From contig NZ_AP022560.1 in the NCBI RefSeq assembly GCF_010726085.1, positions 2,046,001 to 2,110,000 on the forward strand: DNA of 64,000 nucleotides, in the 5' to 3' direction. The position numbers and the translations under genes are program-made. Source of the DNA: Mycolicibacterium moriokaense (lineage in GTDB: Bacteria; Actinomycetota; Actinomycetes; Mycobacteriales; Mycobacteriaceae). Position 1 is the stretch's first letter. Each line of letters opens with the position of its first letter. A model generated the notes under the pieces. It had not been told where the DNA came from and ran no database searches. It saw only the letters and a program-made list of their open reading frames with translations. Positions 28,381 to 37,458 of the stretch are shown in pieces.

Positions 28381-30462
28381 CTAATTCGCTTGTGCGGCAG
28401 CGTCGGCCGCCGCCGGGTTCATGCCGATCGCCGACCATTCCTTCGACACGTCGCTCAATGCCGCCGAGTCGTGACCCGCCAGCGCGCGCGCATGGGTAAG
28501 CGCCAGTTGGCCTACTGCACAATCACATTGGGCACCGATCCGCGCGATACCGTCGACCGCTCTGAGGTCGCCGAGCCGCACCGCGTCGAGCAGGGCCCGC
28601 AACGCCACCGCCGACTGACCACCGCGCTCAGCGCCTCGCGCGGCGTCGCGCGCAGCGGCGATGGCTCCGAGCTTGTCGCCCCGCGCGGACATCGCCCAGG
28701 CGCGCGCCAACGCGAGCTCCGGCGCGAAGAGCATCGACTTCAATCCGTGCCGAGATTCCGCCCGCGACAACGCCTTTCCCGCCTCGGCCGACGCACCCTG
28801 CTGACCGAGCGCCTGCGCCAGCAGCATCCAGGCCAGCGGTCCCCATGAGTAGCCGGTCGGAGCCAACGCGGTGGCCGCCCTGCGCAACAGCCGAACCGCG
28901 GTGTCGAGTTCACCTTTCGCGATCAGCACATCGGCAACCAACACCTCACCGATTGCACGTCCGGGCTGTTGTAGCTGCGCGAAATCGGTGAGCTGCTGGG
29001 CGAGTTTCTGCGCCCTGTCCAGTTCGCCCGTCATCATCAATGCTGTCGTCTGGCCGAAGCCGCTGGTGAACCGCAGCAGTCCAGGGTGTCCCGCGGCGAT
29101 CGCCCGCTCGGCGAACGCGTCGACGTCGGAGAAGCGTCCCATTCGCGCCGAACTCAACGCCGCGGCGGCGCCCGCCCACCCGATCGCGGTGTCGTCGGCC
29201 GACGGCGATGCCAGCACCTCGTTGGCGATCTGCAGTGCGCGAACAGGACCGCCCGCGTTCATCGCGAACGTCGCGGACAACGCGTCGAGCGTGACCTGCG
29301 CGGCGGGTGAGGACACCTTGTTCCGCGTCGCCTTTAGAAACGCCGTCGCCCGTTCGGGCTCGGACAACATCCAGAACTGGTTGGCTGCCCGTGGCAATGC
29401 CCACACCATCAACTCGGATTCCGACAGTGTCGACGGATCGACTTGGGCCAGAACGGAATCGGCGTCACGACCGCGTCCTTGCCACGCGAGGGCGTAAGCG
29501 AGCGTGATCCGCGCGGGCAGTCCGGCGTCGCGCTGCACCGCCGCCCTGCCGAGTCGCTCGGCCAGCACCAGGTCGCCGAGACGCAGGGCCTCGTCGGCGG
29601 CCGACACGATCTCCGCGGTCGGCTGTGGACGGTCACTGTCCAGCGCCAGCACGGCCAGGCGAAGCATGGCCACCACATCGCGCGGCGGCGCTGCGCCGAG
29701 TCGTTCGACCAAATCCGTTCGTAATCGGCGCAGTTCCGGTCCACCCAGCGCGGCGCGCACGGCGTCGACGAAGAGTGGATGGGCGGGACGCACCAGACCG
29801 TCGTCGACCGTGATCGCGCCCGCGGACTCCGCCTCGGCGACGGCGTCCCGTCCGACCAGATCGCCCAACTCTGCCAGCGGCAGCGGGTCGTCGACGGCCA
29901 AGTACTCCAGCACACGACGCGCGGTGGCGGGCAGCGCCGAGACGTGGTCGTTGACCATCGTTGCCAGCCGGCTGTCGTCATGGCCAGGCGGATCGAGGTC
30001 GATCCGCTCGAGCAGGTCGTCGGTCCACAGCGTCGAGATCTCGTCGGCCACAGGCCCGTTGGCGGAGACCGTGACGATCAGCGAGGCGGCGCCGCTGACA
30101 GCCAATTGGTGCACAAGCGCCGCCGACAACTTGTCCAGCAGGTGCGCGTCGTCCACCACCAGCAGTCGTCCGTCGCCCAGGGTCGCACGTGCGGTGCGCA
30201 GCACTTCGGCGGTCTTGCCGGCCTCGGGTACGTCGATCAGATGGCTGAACGCGGCGAACGGGATGGCCGCCGACGGCGTGGTCGCGGTGACCCAGTCGAC
30301 GCGGTCGAACCTCGCGCCCAGGCGGGCGACGGCGGCGCGCGCGAGCGTGGTCTTGCCGACCCCCGCGGGACCGATGATCACCGTCCCGGGCCGGGCCCCT
30401 GAACCGACTTCGAGAGCTTCCAGTGCCGGTTCAAGCGGAACGGTCACCCACTCAACAGGCAC
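28381..30462 (-). CDS. large P-loop ATPase, MalT/LuxR-like architecture without a C-terminal HTH
   Basis: A 693-residue protein. Residues 26-110 hold an AAA/STAND-type ATPase with Walker A GPAGVGKTT (31-39) and Walker B RLLVVDDAHLL. The remainder is alanine/leucine-rich helical repeats of TPR character. Mycobacterial proteins of this design often end in a LuxR DNA-binding domain, but this one stops at AADAAAQAN without it. A similar ATP-binding protein stands here in M. tuberculosis (recalled as Rv1204c). GTG 30462 follows TAGACT by 6 nt, so the mRNA is probably leaderless. Function is unknown. Confidence 0.75.
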   Translation of the reverse strand: MPVEWVTVPLEPALEALEVGSGARPGTVIIGPAGVGKTTLARAAVARLGARFDRVDWVTATTPSAAIPFAAFSHLIDVPEAGKTAEVLRTARATLGDGRLLVVDDAHLLDKLSAALVHQLAVSGAASLIVTVSANGPVADEISTLWTDDLLERIDLDPPGHDDSRLATMVNDHVSALPATARRVLEYLAVDDPLPLAELGDLVGRDAVAEAESAGAITVDDGLVRPAHPLFVDAVRAALGGPELRRLRTDLVERLGAAPPRDVVAMLRLAVLALDSDRPQPTAEIVSAADEALRLGDLVLAERLGRAAVQRDAGLPARITLAYALAWQGRGRDADSVLAQVDPSTLSESELMVWALPRAANQFWMLSEPERATAFLKATRNKVSSPAAQVTLDALSATFAMNAGGPVRALQIANEVLASPSADDTAIGWAGAAAALSSARMGRFSDVDAFAERAIAAGHPGLLRFTSGFGQTTALMMTGELDRAQKLAQQLTDFAQLQQPGRAIGEVLVADVLIAKGELDTAVRLLRRAATALAPTGYSWGPLAWMLLAQALGQQGASAEAGKALSRAESRHGLKSMLFAPELALARAWAMSARGDKLGAIAAARDAARGAERGGQSAVALRALLDAVRLGDLRAVDGIARIGAQCDCAVGQLALTHARALAGHDSAALSDVSKEWSAIGMNPAAADAAAQAN

Positions 30463-30490
30463 GGCCGGAGTCTATGGCTAGGTTGTGCTG
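30463..30490. promoter_or_regulatory. back-to-back leaderless promoters, ATPase gene / LOG gene
   Basis: On the minus strand TAGACT (30474-30469) ends 6 nt before the ATPase GTG. On the plus strand TAGGTT (30479-30484) ends 6 nt before GTG 30491 of the LOG gene. Both are TANNNT -10 elements at the spacing expected if transcription starts on the first base of the start codon. The two genes share this 28-bp region. Confidence 0.55.
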
Positions 30491-31051
30491 GTGTCTCCGA
30501 AAAACTCCGGCGAGTGGGCGGTGTGTGTCTATTGCGCGTCGGGCCCGACGCATCCCGAGCTGCTCGACCTCGCCGAACGGGTCGGCACCGCGATCGCGGA
30601 GCGGGGCTGGACGCTGGTGTCCGGCGGCGGGAACGTGTCGGCGATGGGTGCGCTGGCCAACGCGGCCAGGCAGCGCGGCGGCCACACCATCGGGGTGATC
30701 CCCAAGGCGCTGGTGCATCGCGAGGTCGCCGACGTCGACGCCGACGAGCTCGTTGTCACCGACACCATGCGGGAACGCAAACAGGTGATGGAGGACCGGG
30801 CCGACGCGTTCATTGCCCTGCCCGGCGGAATCGGCACGCTCGAGGAGTTTTTCGAGGCTTGGACGGCCGGCTACCTGGGTATGCACGAAAAGCCGGTGGT
30901 GATGCTCGACCCGTTCGGGCACTACACCGGTTTGCTGACTTGGCTGCATGGGCTGATCGACACCGGCTATGTCGCCCAGCGCGCGTTGGACCGGTTGGTG
31001 GTCGTCGACGACGTCGACGCCGCACTGGCCGCCTGCCAACCGCATGGGTGA
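30491..31051 (+). CDS. LOG-family protein (cytokinin riboside monophosphate phosphoribohydrolase)
   Basis: A 186-residue Rossmann-fold protein with the LOG motif LPGGIGTLEEFFEAW near residues 113-127 and RKQVMEDRADAF before it. The family hydrolyses cytokinin nucleotides such as isopentenyladenosine 5'-phosphate to the free base and ribose phosphate; mycobacteria do release cytokinins. GTG 30491 is preferred to GTG 30485 because it gives SPKNSGEWAVCVYCAS, close to the recalled Rv1205 N-terminus, and a perfectly spaced -10 element. It is transcribed toward fadD6, 62 bp away. Confidence 0.9.
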   Translation: MSPKNSGEWAVCVYCASGPTHPELLDLAERVGTAIAERGWTLVSGGGNVSAMGALANAARQRGGHTIGVIPKALVHREVADVDADELVVTDTMRERKQVMEDRADAFIALPGGIGTLEEFFEAWTAGYLGMHEKPVVMLDPFGHYTGLLTWLHGLIDTGYVAQRALDRLVVVDDVDAALAACQPHG

Positions 31052-31113
31052 TGGCGGTCACCCTCGCCGATAGGCTGTGTTCTGCAAGCGAGCACCGGAG
31101 GGGACCCATCGCA

Positions 31114-32925
31114 ATGACCGAGCCGAAGAACGGCGTCCGGAGCAGTGTCGGACTGCTCGATATCGCAACCCGTCTTCCGGGCCTGTTGATGGACGCGCCA
31201 GTGATGTTGCGTGGCGCGCTGACCGGTTTCATGGCGCGCCCGACGGCGAAGACGTCCATCGGCAAGGTCTTTCAGGAGCGTGCGGCGCGATATGCCGATC
31301 GGGTGTTTCTGCGATTCGAGGATCAACAGCTGACCTACGGCGAGGCCAACGAGACCGCCAACCGGTACGCCGCGGTGCTCGCCGCGCGTGGGGTTGGCCA
31401 CGGCGACGTCGTCGGCGTCATGCTGCGCAACTCACCGCAGGCGGTGCTGCTGATGCTGGCGGTGGTCAAGTGCGGCGCCATCGCGGGCATGCTCAACTAT
31501 CACCAGCGCGGCGACGTCCTGGCCCACAGCATCGGACTCCTCGGCGCCAAGGCGATCGTCGCCGAGACCGATTTCATCGAGCCGATCACCGAAAGCGGCG
31601 CGGACACCACTGGCTTGATGACGCTTGACGAGTTGGAGGGCCTCGCCGCCACCGCCCCCACGCAGGACCCCGCGACGACCGCGGCGGTGCTGGCCAAGGA
31701 CAAGGCGTTCTACATCTTCACCTCGGGCACGACGGGGATGCCGAAGGCCAGTGTGATGACGCACTACCGCTGGCTGCGTGCGTTGGCCGGTTTCGGCGGC
31801 CTGGGCCTGCGTCTGCACAGCGACGACGTCTTGTACTGCTGCCTGCCGCTGTATCACAACAACGCGCTGACGGTCGCGGTCGGATCGACGGTCAACGCCG
31901 GTGCGACTCTGGCACTTGGCAAGTCGTTCTCCGCGTCGAAGTTCTGGGACGAGGTCATCCGCTACCAGGCGACGGCGTTCATCTACATCGGCGAGATCTG
32001 CGCCTATCTGCTCAACCAGCCGCCCAAGGACACCGACCGCAAGCACAAGGTGCGGGTGATCATCGGCAACGGCCTGCGGCCCGCGATCTGGGATGACTTC
32101 ACGAAGCGGTTCGGTATCCCGCGGGTGTGCGAGTTCTACGGCGCCAGTGAGGGCAACACGGCGTTCGTCAACGTGCTCAACATCGACAAGTCCACCGGCA
32201 TCTGCCCGAGCCCGGTTGCGTTCGTGGAGTACGACCCCGATACCGGTGAGCCAATCCGCGACGAGAAGGGCCGCGTTCGCAAGGTCAAGCGTGGCGAGCC
32301 GGGTCTGCTGCTTTCGAAGGTGAGCAACTTCCAGCCGTTCGACGGTTACACCGACGAGAAGGCCAGCGAAAAGAAGCTTGTCCGAGACGCGTTCAAGGAC
32401 GGCGATGTCTGGTTCAACACCGGCGACCTGATGCGGTCGCAGGGGTTCGGCCACGCGGCGTTCACCGACCGGCTGGGCGACACGTTCCGCTGGAAGGGCG
32501 AGAACGTGGCGACCACCGAGGTGGAGGCGGCGGTCGCACGCGATCCGCAGGTCGAGGAGGCCACCGCGTTCGGCGTCGAGGTCGAGGGCGCCGGCGGTCG
32601 GGCAGGCATGGTGGCGATCCAGCTCAAGGACGGCGAGGAGTTCGACGGAAAGGCGTTGGCGAAGGCGGCCTACGAACGCCTGCCCGGTTACGCCGTGCCG
32701 CTTTTCGTCCGGGTGGTGAAGGAACTCGCGCACACGTCGACGTTCAAGAGCCAGAAAGTGGACCTGCGCAAGGAGGGCTACGGCGGCAGTACGGGTGAAG
32801 GCGACGAGGACGCCGGCAAGATCGAGGACCCGATCTACGTCCTTGCCGGTCGCGATGAGGGCTACGTCGAGTTCTACGACGAGTACCCGCAAGAGGTCGC
32901 CGCGGGCAAGAAGCCCAAGAATTAG
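31114..32925 (+). CDS. fadD6: long-chain fatty acyl-CoA ligase, FATP type
   Basis: A 603-residue AMP-forming synthetase of the fatty-acid transport protein type. The P-loop is YIFTSGTTGMPKAS near residues 202-215. FYGASEGN, WFNTGDLMRSQGFGHAAFTDRLGDTFRWKGENVATTEV are the later motifs, the long last one being the FATP signature. It activates and thereby traps long-chain fatty acids at the inner membrane. ATG 31114 follows GGAGGGG at 10 nt; earlier in-frame codons are shadow of the LOG gene. A palindromic terminator element follows the stop. Confidence 0.93.
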   Translation: MTEPKNGVRSSVGLLDIATRLPGLLMDAPVMLRGALTGFMARPTAKTSIGKVFQERAARYADRVFLRFEDQQLTYGEANETANRYAAVLAARGVGHGDVVGVMLRNSPQAVLLMLAVVKCGAIAGMLNYHQRGDVLAHSIGLLGAKAIVAETDFIEPITESGADTTGLMTLDELEGLAATAPTQDPATTAAVLAKDKAFYIFTSGTTGMPKASVMTHYRWLRALAGFGGLGLRLHSDDVLYCCLPLYHNNALTVAVGSTVNAGATLALGKSFSASKFWDEVIRYQATAFIYIGEICAYLLNQPPKDTDRKHKVRVIIGNGLRPAIWDDFTKRFGIPRVCEFYGASEGNTAFVNVLNIDKSTGICPSPVAFVEYDPDTGEPIRDEKGRVRKVKRGEPGLLLSKVSNFQPFDGYTDEKASEKKLVRDAFKDGDVWFNTGDLMRSQGFGHAAFTDRLGDTFRWKGENVATTEVEAAVARDPQVEEATAFGVEVEGAGGRAGMVAIQLKDGEEFDGKALAKAAYERLPGYAVPLFVRVVKELAHTSTFKSQKVDLRKEGYGGSTGEGDEDAGKIEDPIYVLAGRDEGYVEFYDEYPQEVAAGKKPKN

Positions 32926-32977
32926 CGGTTTCGGCGTGCTAGGTCTCGCTCAGAGTGACTCAGCACGCCCAAATCGC
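32925..32977. terminator. palindromic intergenic element, TTTCGGCGTGC family, copy 1
   Basis: Arms at 32925-32940 and 32962-32977 match at 14 of 16 positions (GCGGTTTCGGCGTGCT against the complement of AGCACGCCCAAATCGC). The inner part, CTCGCTCAGAGTGAC, can also pair. It follows the fadD6 stop and precedes folP2. A near-identical design is at 44511. Confidence 0.7.
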
Positions 32978-32997
32978 ACGCCCGTAGCCTGGAGGGC

Positions 32998-33873
32998 GTG
33001 CAATCGACGTTTCTGGGCCGTCCGGTGGCGGGCGACCGCGCGCTGATCATGGCGATCGTCAACCGCACACCCGATTCGTTCTATGATCGGGGCGCCACCT
33101 TCACCGACGAGGCCGCGAAGAAGGCCGCCCATCGCGTGGTGGAGGAGGGCGCCGACGTCGTCGACGTGGGCGGAGTCAAGGCGGGGCCCGGCAGCGCGGT
33201 CGACGTCGACGAAGAGATCGCCCGCGTCGTCCCGTTCATCGAATGGCTCCGCGACACCTACCCTGACCAGCTGATAAGCGTCGACACCTGGCGCGCCGCG
33301 GTGGCCAAACAGGCCTGCGCCGCCGGTGCGGATCTGATCAACGACACCTGGGGCGGCCACGACCCCGCACTGCCGGAGGTCGCGGCTGAGTTCGGCGCCG
33401 GGCTGGTTTGCTCGCACACCGGCGGCGCCGTGCCACGCACCCGTCCCTTTCGGGTCAACTACGGCATTTCCGAGCGCGGCGTTGTCGACGACGTGATCGC
33501 TGAGGTAACTGCGGCGGCCGAACGTGCCGTCGCCGCCGGGGTGGAAAAAGATGCGATCCTGATCGATCCCACCCACGATTTCGGCAAGAACACTTATCAC
33601 GGTCTTAGTTTGTTGCGCCATGTAAAAGACCTTGTAAACACTGGATGGCCGGTCCTGATGGCACTGAGTAACAAGGATTTCGTCGGGGAAACTCTGGGTG
33701 TGGACCTCACCGAACGCCTCGAAGGCACGCTGGCTGCGACCGCACTCGCGGCCGCCGACGGCGCCGCCATGTTCCGAGTGCACGAGGTGGGACCCACGCG
33801 ACGCGTACTGGAGATGGTCGCGTCGATTCAGGGAACGCGTCCACCGACGCGCACAGTGAGGGGACTGGCATGA
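32998..33873 (+). CDS. folP2: dihydropteroate synthase-like protein
   Basis: A 291-residue TIM-barrel protein of the pterin-binding family: IMAIVNRTPDSFYDRG at the N-terminus, GADVVDVGGVKAGPG, and LIDPTHDFGKNTYH. It starts the cluster folP2-gpgS-DivIVA-like-tagA. The mycobacterial FolP2 homologue is reported not to have dihydropteroate synthase activity, so its substrate is open; note KAGPG where true enzymes usually have ESTRPG. GTG 32998 is taken as start. gpgS overlaps the stop by 4 nt. Confidence 0.9.
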   Translation: MQSTFLGRPVAGDRALIMAIVNRTPDSFYDRGATFTDEAAKKAAHRVVEEGADVVDVGGVKAGPGSAVDVDEEIARVVPFIEWLRDTYPDQLISVDTWRAAVAKQACAAGADLINDTWGGHDPALPEVAAEFGAGLVCSHTGGAVPRTRPFRVNYGISERGVVDDVIAEVTAAAERAVAAGVEKDAILIDPTHDFGKNTYHGLSLLRHVKDLVNTGWPVLMALSNKDFVGETLGVDLTERLEGTLAATALAAADGAAMFRVHEVGPTRRVLEMVASIQGTRPPTRTVRGLA

Positions 33874-34832
33874 CTGTGCTAATCGAACAGCCAACAGAGC
33901 TGGCCACCGCGGATATCGCCAAACATCCCTGGCTGGCCGACAACAGCTGGAGCCGGCCCATGTGGACGATCGACGAACTGGTGGCCGCCAAGGCCGGACG
34001 CACCATCTCGGTGGTCTTGCCTGCCCTCAACGAGGAAGAGACGGTCGCAGGCGTCATCGAGACCATCACACCCCTGGTCGGCGGCCTGGTGGACGAGCTG
34101 ATCGTGCTGGACTCCGGGTCGACCGACGACACCGAGATCCGTGCTCTCGCCGCGGGCGCCAGGGTGATCAGCCGTGAGGTGGCGCTGCCCGAGGTCGCAC
34201 CGCAGCCGGGCAAGGGTGAGGTCCTGTGGCGGTCGCTGGCCGTCACGACCGGCGACATCGTGGTGTTCGTCGACTCCGACCTGATCGACCCCGACCCCAT
34301 GTTCGTGCCGAAGCTGGTGGGCCCGCTGCTCGTCGGCGAAGGCGTCCACCTCGTCAAGGGCTTCTACCGGCGCCCGCTGAAGGTCAGCGGCAGCGAGGAC
34401 GCCAACGGCGGCGGGCGCGTCACCGAGTTGGTGGCCAGGCCGCTGCTCGCCGCGCTGCGGCCCGAGCTGACCTGCCTGCTGCAGCCGCTGGGCGGCGAGT
34501 ACGCGGGCACCCGAGAACTGTTGTCCTCGGTGCCGTTCGCACCGGGCTACGGTGTGGAGATCGGCCTGCTGGTCGACACCTACGACAAACTCGGCCTGGA
34601 TGCGATCGCGCAGGTAAACCTCGGTGTGCGCGAGCACCGCAACCGGCCGCTGACCGAGCTGGCCGCGATGAGCCGCCAGGTCATCGCGACCCTGTTCTCA
34701 CGGTGCGGGGTGCCGGATTCCGGCGTCGGTCTGACACAGTTCTTCGCCGACGGCGACGACTTCACTCCCCGCACGTCGGAGGTGTCGCTTGTCGATCGGC
34801 CGCCGATGAACACCCTGCGGCCGCGCACCTAG
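33870..34832 (+). CDS. gpgS: glucosyl-3-phosphoglycerate synthase
   Basis: A 320-residue GT-A glycosyltransferase (family GT81) that makes glucosyl-3-phosphoglycerate from UDP-glucose and 3-phosphoglycerate, the first step of methylglucose lipopolysaccharide synthesis. Motifs are SVVLPALNEEETV, VLDSGSTDDTE, the metal-binding VFVDSDL and the acceptor-site GGEYAGTRELLSS. It starts with ATG overlapping the folP2 TGA. The cytoplasmic polysaccharide it starts modulates fatty acid synthase I. Confidence 0.95.
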   Translation: MTVLIEQPTELATADIAKHPWLADNSWSRPMWTIDELVAAKAGRTISVVLPALNEEETVAGVIETITPLVGGLVDELIVLDSGSTDDTEIRALAAGARVISREVALPEVAPQPGKGEVLWRSLAVTTGDIVVFVDSDLIDPDPMFVPKLVGPLLVGEGVHLVKGFYRRPLKVSGSEDANGGGRVTELVARPLLAALRPELTCLLQPLGGEYAGTRELLSSVPFAPGYGVEIGLLVDTYDKLGLDAIAQVNLGVREHRNRPLTELAAMSRQVIATLFSRCGVPDSGVGLTQFFADGDDFTPRTSEVSLVDRPPMNTLRPRT

Positions 34833-34892
34833 CCGACCCCTGGGCGTGCCGGTGGTCGTTGCTTGTCGGGGTGATCGGGCAGTATCGAGAGC

Positions 34893-35267
34893 GTGACGCT
34901 GGTTCTGCTGTATCTGGTCGTGCTGGTTCTGATCGCGATCGTGCTGTTCGCACTGGGCAGCGTGCTGTTCGGACGTGGTGAGTCGTTGCCGCCGTTGCCG
35001 CGCGATACGACGGCCACCGTGTTGCCCGCGTCCGGTGTCACCGGCGCCGACGTCGATGCGGTCAAGTTCAGCCAGACGCTGCGCGGCTACAAGACCAGCG
35101 AAGTGGACTGGGTGCTCGACCGGTTGGGTCAGGAACTCGATCTGGTGCGCGGTCAGCTGGCCGCGGTGCGCGCTGCGCACGGGATCGATGTCGACGAAGG
35201 GGGAGAGCACCGCGTCGAGGGTGGTGCACACGCGCTGCCGCCGTCGGAGGCCGAGGCCGAGGCATGA
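34893..35267 (+). CDS. DivIVA-domain small membrane protein
   Basis: A 124-residue protein with one N-terminal transmembrane helix (LVLLYLVVLVLIAIVLFALGSVLF) and a short DivIVA-like segment, VDAVKFSQTLRGYKTSEVDWVLDRL, at about residues 52-76. The DivIVA N-domain binds curved membrane. The C-terminus is acidic and low in order. GTG 34893 is the start. Its stop overlaps the tagA ATG by 4 nt. Role unknown; position matches Rv1209 (recalled). Confidence 0.82.
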   Translation: MTLVLLYLVVLVLIAIVLFALGSVLFGRGESLPPLPRDTTATVLPASGVTGADVDAVKFSQTLRGYKTSEVDWVLDRLGQELDLVRGQLAAVRAAHGIDVDEGGEHRVEGGAHALPPSEAEAEA

Positions 35268-35848
35268 CCGCCACCGATCAACGGGTCCGCTGCGCGTGGA
35301 TCGACGAATCACGTTTGTCGCCAGACGATTTCGTCTTGTACCGGGATTACCACGACAACGAGTGGGGACGGCCGCTGCGAGACTCCAAGGCATTGTTTGA
35401 ACGGATCACCCTCGAGGCGTTTCAGAGTGGGCTGTCGTGGCTCATCATCCTGCGCAAGCGGGAGAACTTCCGTCGCGCGTTCCACGGGTTCGACATCGAT
35501 CGTGTTGCGCGTTATCGCGAGCGTGACATCACCAGGCTGATGGCCGACCCAGGCATCGTGCGCAACCGCGCGAAGATCGAGGCCACCATCGCCAACGCCC
35601 GCGCGGTCGCCGATCTGGATACCGATCTCGGCGAGTTGCTGTGGTCGTTCGCCCCGCCGCCGCGACCGCGACCGGCAGCCATGTCCGACGTCCCGGCGGT
35701 CACGCCCGAGTCGACCGCCATGGCCAAGGAACTGAAGCGCCGGGGGTTCAGGTTCGTCGGGCCGACCACCGCCTACGCCTTGATGCAGGCGACCGGAATG
35801 GTCGACGACCACACCGCAGACTGCTGGGTGCCAGCGACGATCCCGTGA
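35264..35848 (+). CDS. tagA: DNA-3-methyladenine glycosylase I
   Basis: A 194-residue base-excision enzyme that removes 3-methyladenine from alkylated DNA. The HhH-type fold is recognised by RCAWID with the first zinc cysteine, YRDYHDNEWGRP with the zinc histidine, ERITLEAFQSGLSW and the C-terminal DDHTADCW, which supplies His and Cys to the zinc. The length is normal for the family. It overlaps the upstream gene by 4 nt (ATGA), so it is cotranscribed with the membrane protein. Confidence 0.95.
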   Translation: MTATDQRVRCAWIDESRLSPDDFVLYRDYHDNEWGRPLRDSKALFERITLEAFQSGLSWLIILRKRENFRRAFHGFDIDRVARYRERDITRLMADPGIVRNRAKIEATIANARAVADLDTDLGELLWSFAPPPRPRPAAMSDVPAVTPESTAMAKELKRRGFRFVGPTTAYALMQATGMVDDHTADCWVPATIP

Positions 35849-35963
35849 CCCGTCCACAGGCGTCATCGCCGGGTCTTTGCACACGCGATGCCGTGGATAG
35901 GGAACAATAGGGGGGATTGTTTAGGCCCACCGTGCGGGCTGGCTCATGTGGAGGGAGCACTCG

Positions 35964-36131
35964 ATGGCGGCGATGAAGCCCCGGACCGGCGACGGTCCAC
36001 TGGAAGCAACCAAGGAGGGGCGAGGCATCGTGATGCGGGTACCGCTGGAAGGCGGCGGACGTTTGGTCGTCGAACTGACGCCCGATGAGGCGGCCGCGCT
36101 CGGCGACGAACTGAAGAACGTCACCAGCTAG
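35964..36131 (+). CDS. DUF3117 small protein
   Basis: A 55-residue soluble protein, MAAMKPRTGDGPLEATKEGR at the N-terminus then IVMRVPLEGGGRLVVELTPDEA. This is the DUF3117 pattern, a small conserved actinobacterial family with no known function. ATG 35964 follows GGAGGGAG at 7 nt; an ATG at 35946 overlaps this binding site and is less likely. Upstream, 35849-35963, a GCCC/GGGC hairpin and an AT-rich patch (AACAATAGG) may hold its promoter. Confidence 0.88.
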   Translation: MAAMKPRTGDGPLEATKEGRGIVMRVPLEGGGRLVVELTPDEAAALGDELKNVTS

Positions 36132-36168
36132 TCCACGTGTGCGCGCGGGGGTACACACTTACGGGTGA

Positions 36169-37332
36169 CTAGGTAGCGACTTTCCGGTAGATCTCGAGGG
36201 TCTGCTCGGCGATGTGCGCCCAGGAGAACTCCTCGATACAGCGCTGTCGGCCCGCCTGGCCGTACTGCTTCGCGATCTCCGGTTGCGCCACCACTGCATT
36301 GACCGCGTCGGCCAGTCGCGATTCGTACCCCGTCGGGTCGCCCGCGTCGTAGTGCACCAGTACTCCGGTACGACCGTCGTCCACCACCTCGGGGATACCG
36401 CCGACGTCGGACGCGACCACGGCTGTCGCGCAGGCCATCGCCTCCAGGTTGACGATGCCGAGCGGCTCGTACACCGAGGGGCATACGAAAACGGTTGCTG
36501 CTGAGAGTATTTCGCGGATCTTCGAGATCGCCATCATCTCGCGTATCCAGAACACACCAGTGCGACTGCGAGCCAACTCCTGAACGGCCTCGGTGACCTC
36601 GGCCGCGATCTCCGGGGTGTCGGGCGCGCCCGCGCAGAGCACCAGCTGGATGTCGGGCGCGAACCGGTGCGCAGCCGCGATCAAGTGCGGCACGCCCTTC
36701 TGCCGGGTGATCCGTCCGACGAACGCGACGATGGGCCGCGTCATGTCGACGCCGAGTTCGGCGAGTACCGACTCGCCGGGCTGCGCCGGAGCCGGGTACC
36801 AGACGTCGGTGTCGATTCCGTTGCGCACCACATGTACCCGGTTCGGATCCAATGCCGGGTAGGTGCTCAACACGTCGTCGCGCATGCCAGAGCTGACCGC
36901 GATCACCGCGTCGGCGGCCTCCACCGCGGTCTTCTCCACCCAGGACGACACGCGGTACCCGCCGCCGAGTTGTTCGGCCTTCCACGGCCGCATCGGCTCG
37001 AGGGAGTGCGCGGTCAACACATGCGGAATGCCGTACAGCAGTGCGGCGAGGTGACCCGCCAGCCCGGTGTACCAGGTGTGGGAATGCACGACGGTCGCCT
37101 GGCTCGCGGCGTTGACCATGTTGAGGTCGGCAGACAGCGTCGACAACGCGGGATTGGCGCCCACCAACGCGGGATCGGGCTGTGCGACGATCGCGTCCGC
37201 ACGCGGTGCGCCCATGCAGTGCACGTCGACGTCGCACAGATGGCGTAGCTGCGCGACTAGTTCGGTGACGTGTACGCCGGCCCCTCCGTAAACCTCGGGT
37301 GGATACTCCCGAGTCATCATCGCCACCCGCAT
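36169..37332 (-). CDS. glgM: alpha-maltose-1-phosphate synthase
   Basis: A 387-residue GT4 glycosyltransferase (annotated glgA in older literature) that makes maltose-1-phosphate from ADP-glucose and glucose-1-phosphate for GlgE-dependent alpha-glucan synthesis. The N-terminal MTREYPPEVYGGAGVHVTEL carries the acceptor loop, and VFVCPSVYEPLGIVNLEAMACATAVVASDVGG the nucleotide-sugar E-x7-E motif. ATG 37332 is preferred to GTG 37338 by the family N-terminus MRVAMMTREYPP. It is divergent from glgC, its ADP-glucose supplier, with 126 bp between the starts for control. Confidence 0.94.
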   Translation of the reverse strand: MRVAMMTREYPPEVYGGAGVHVTELVAQLRHLCDVDVHCMGAPRADAIVAQPDPALVGANPALSTLSADLNMVNAASQATVVHSHTWYTGLAGHLAALLYGIPHVLTAHSLEPMRPWKAEQLGGGYRVSSWVEKTAVEAADAVIAVSSGMRDDVLSTYPALDPNRVHVVRNGIDTDVWYPAPAQPGESVLAELGVDMTRPIVAFVGRITRQKGVPHLIAAAHRFAPDIQLVLCAGAPDTPEIAAEVTEAVQELARSRTGVFWIREMMAISKIREILSAATVFVCPSVYEPLGIVNLEAMACATAVVASDVGGIPEVVDDGRTGVLVHYDAGDPTGYESRLADAVNAVVAQPEIAKQYGQAGRQRCIEEFSWAHIAEQTLEIYRKVAT

Positions 37333-37458
37333 AGTCACGACGGTAGTGGCCGCCTGTCTTGATCGCAGCTTTGTTTCGGATGCGGTCAGGTGTCAATAGT
37401 CTTGACAGACAGCTGCGAATGGCTAGCCGCTGTCCTTTACTGCGGATAGGTTTGGATC

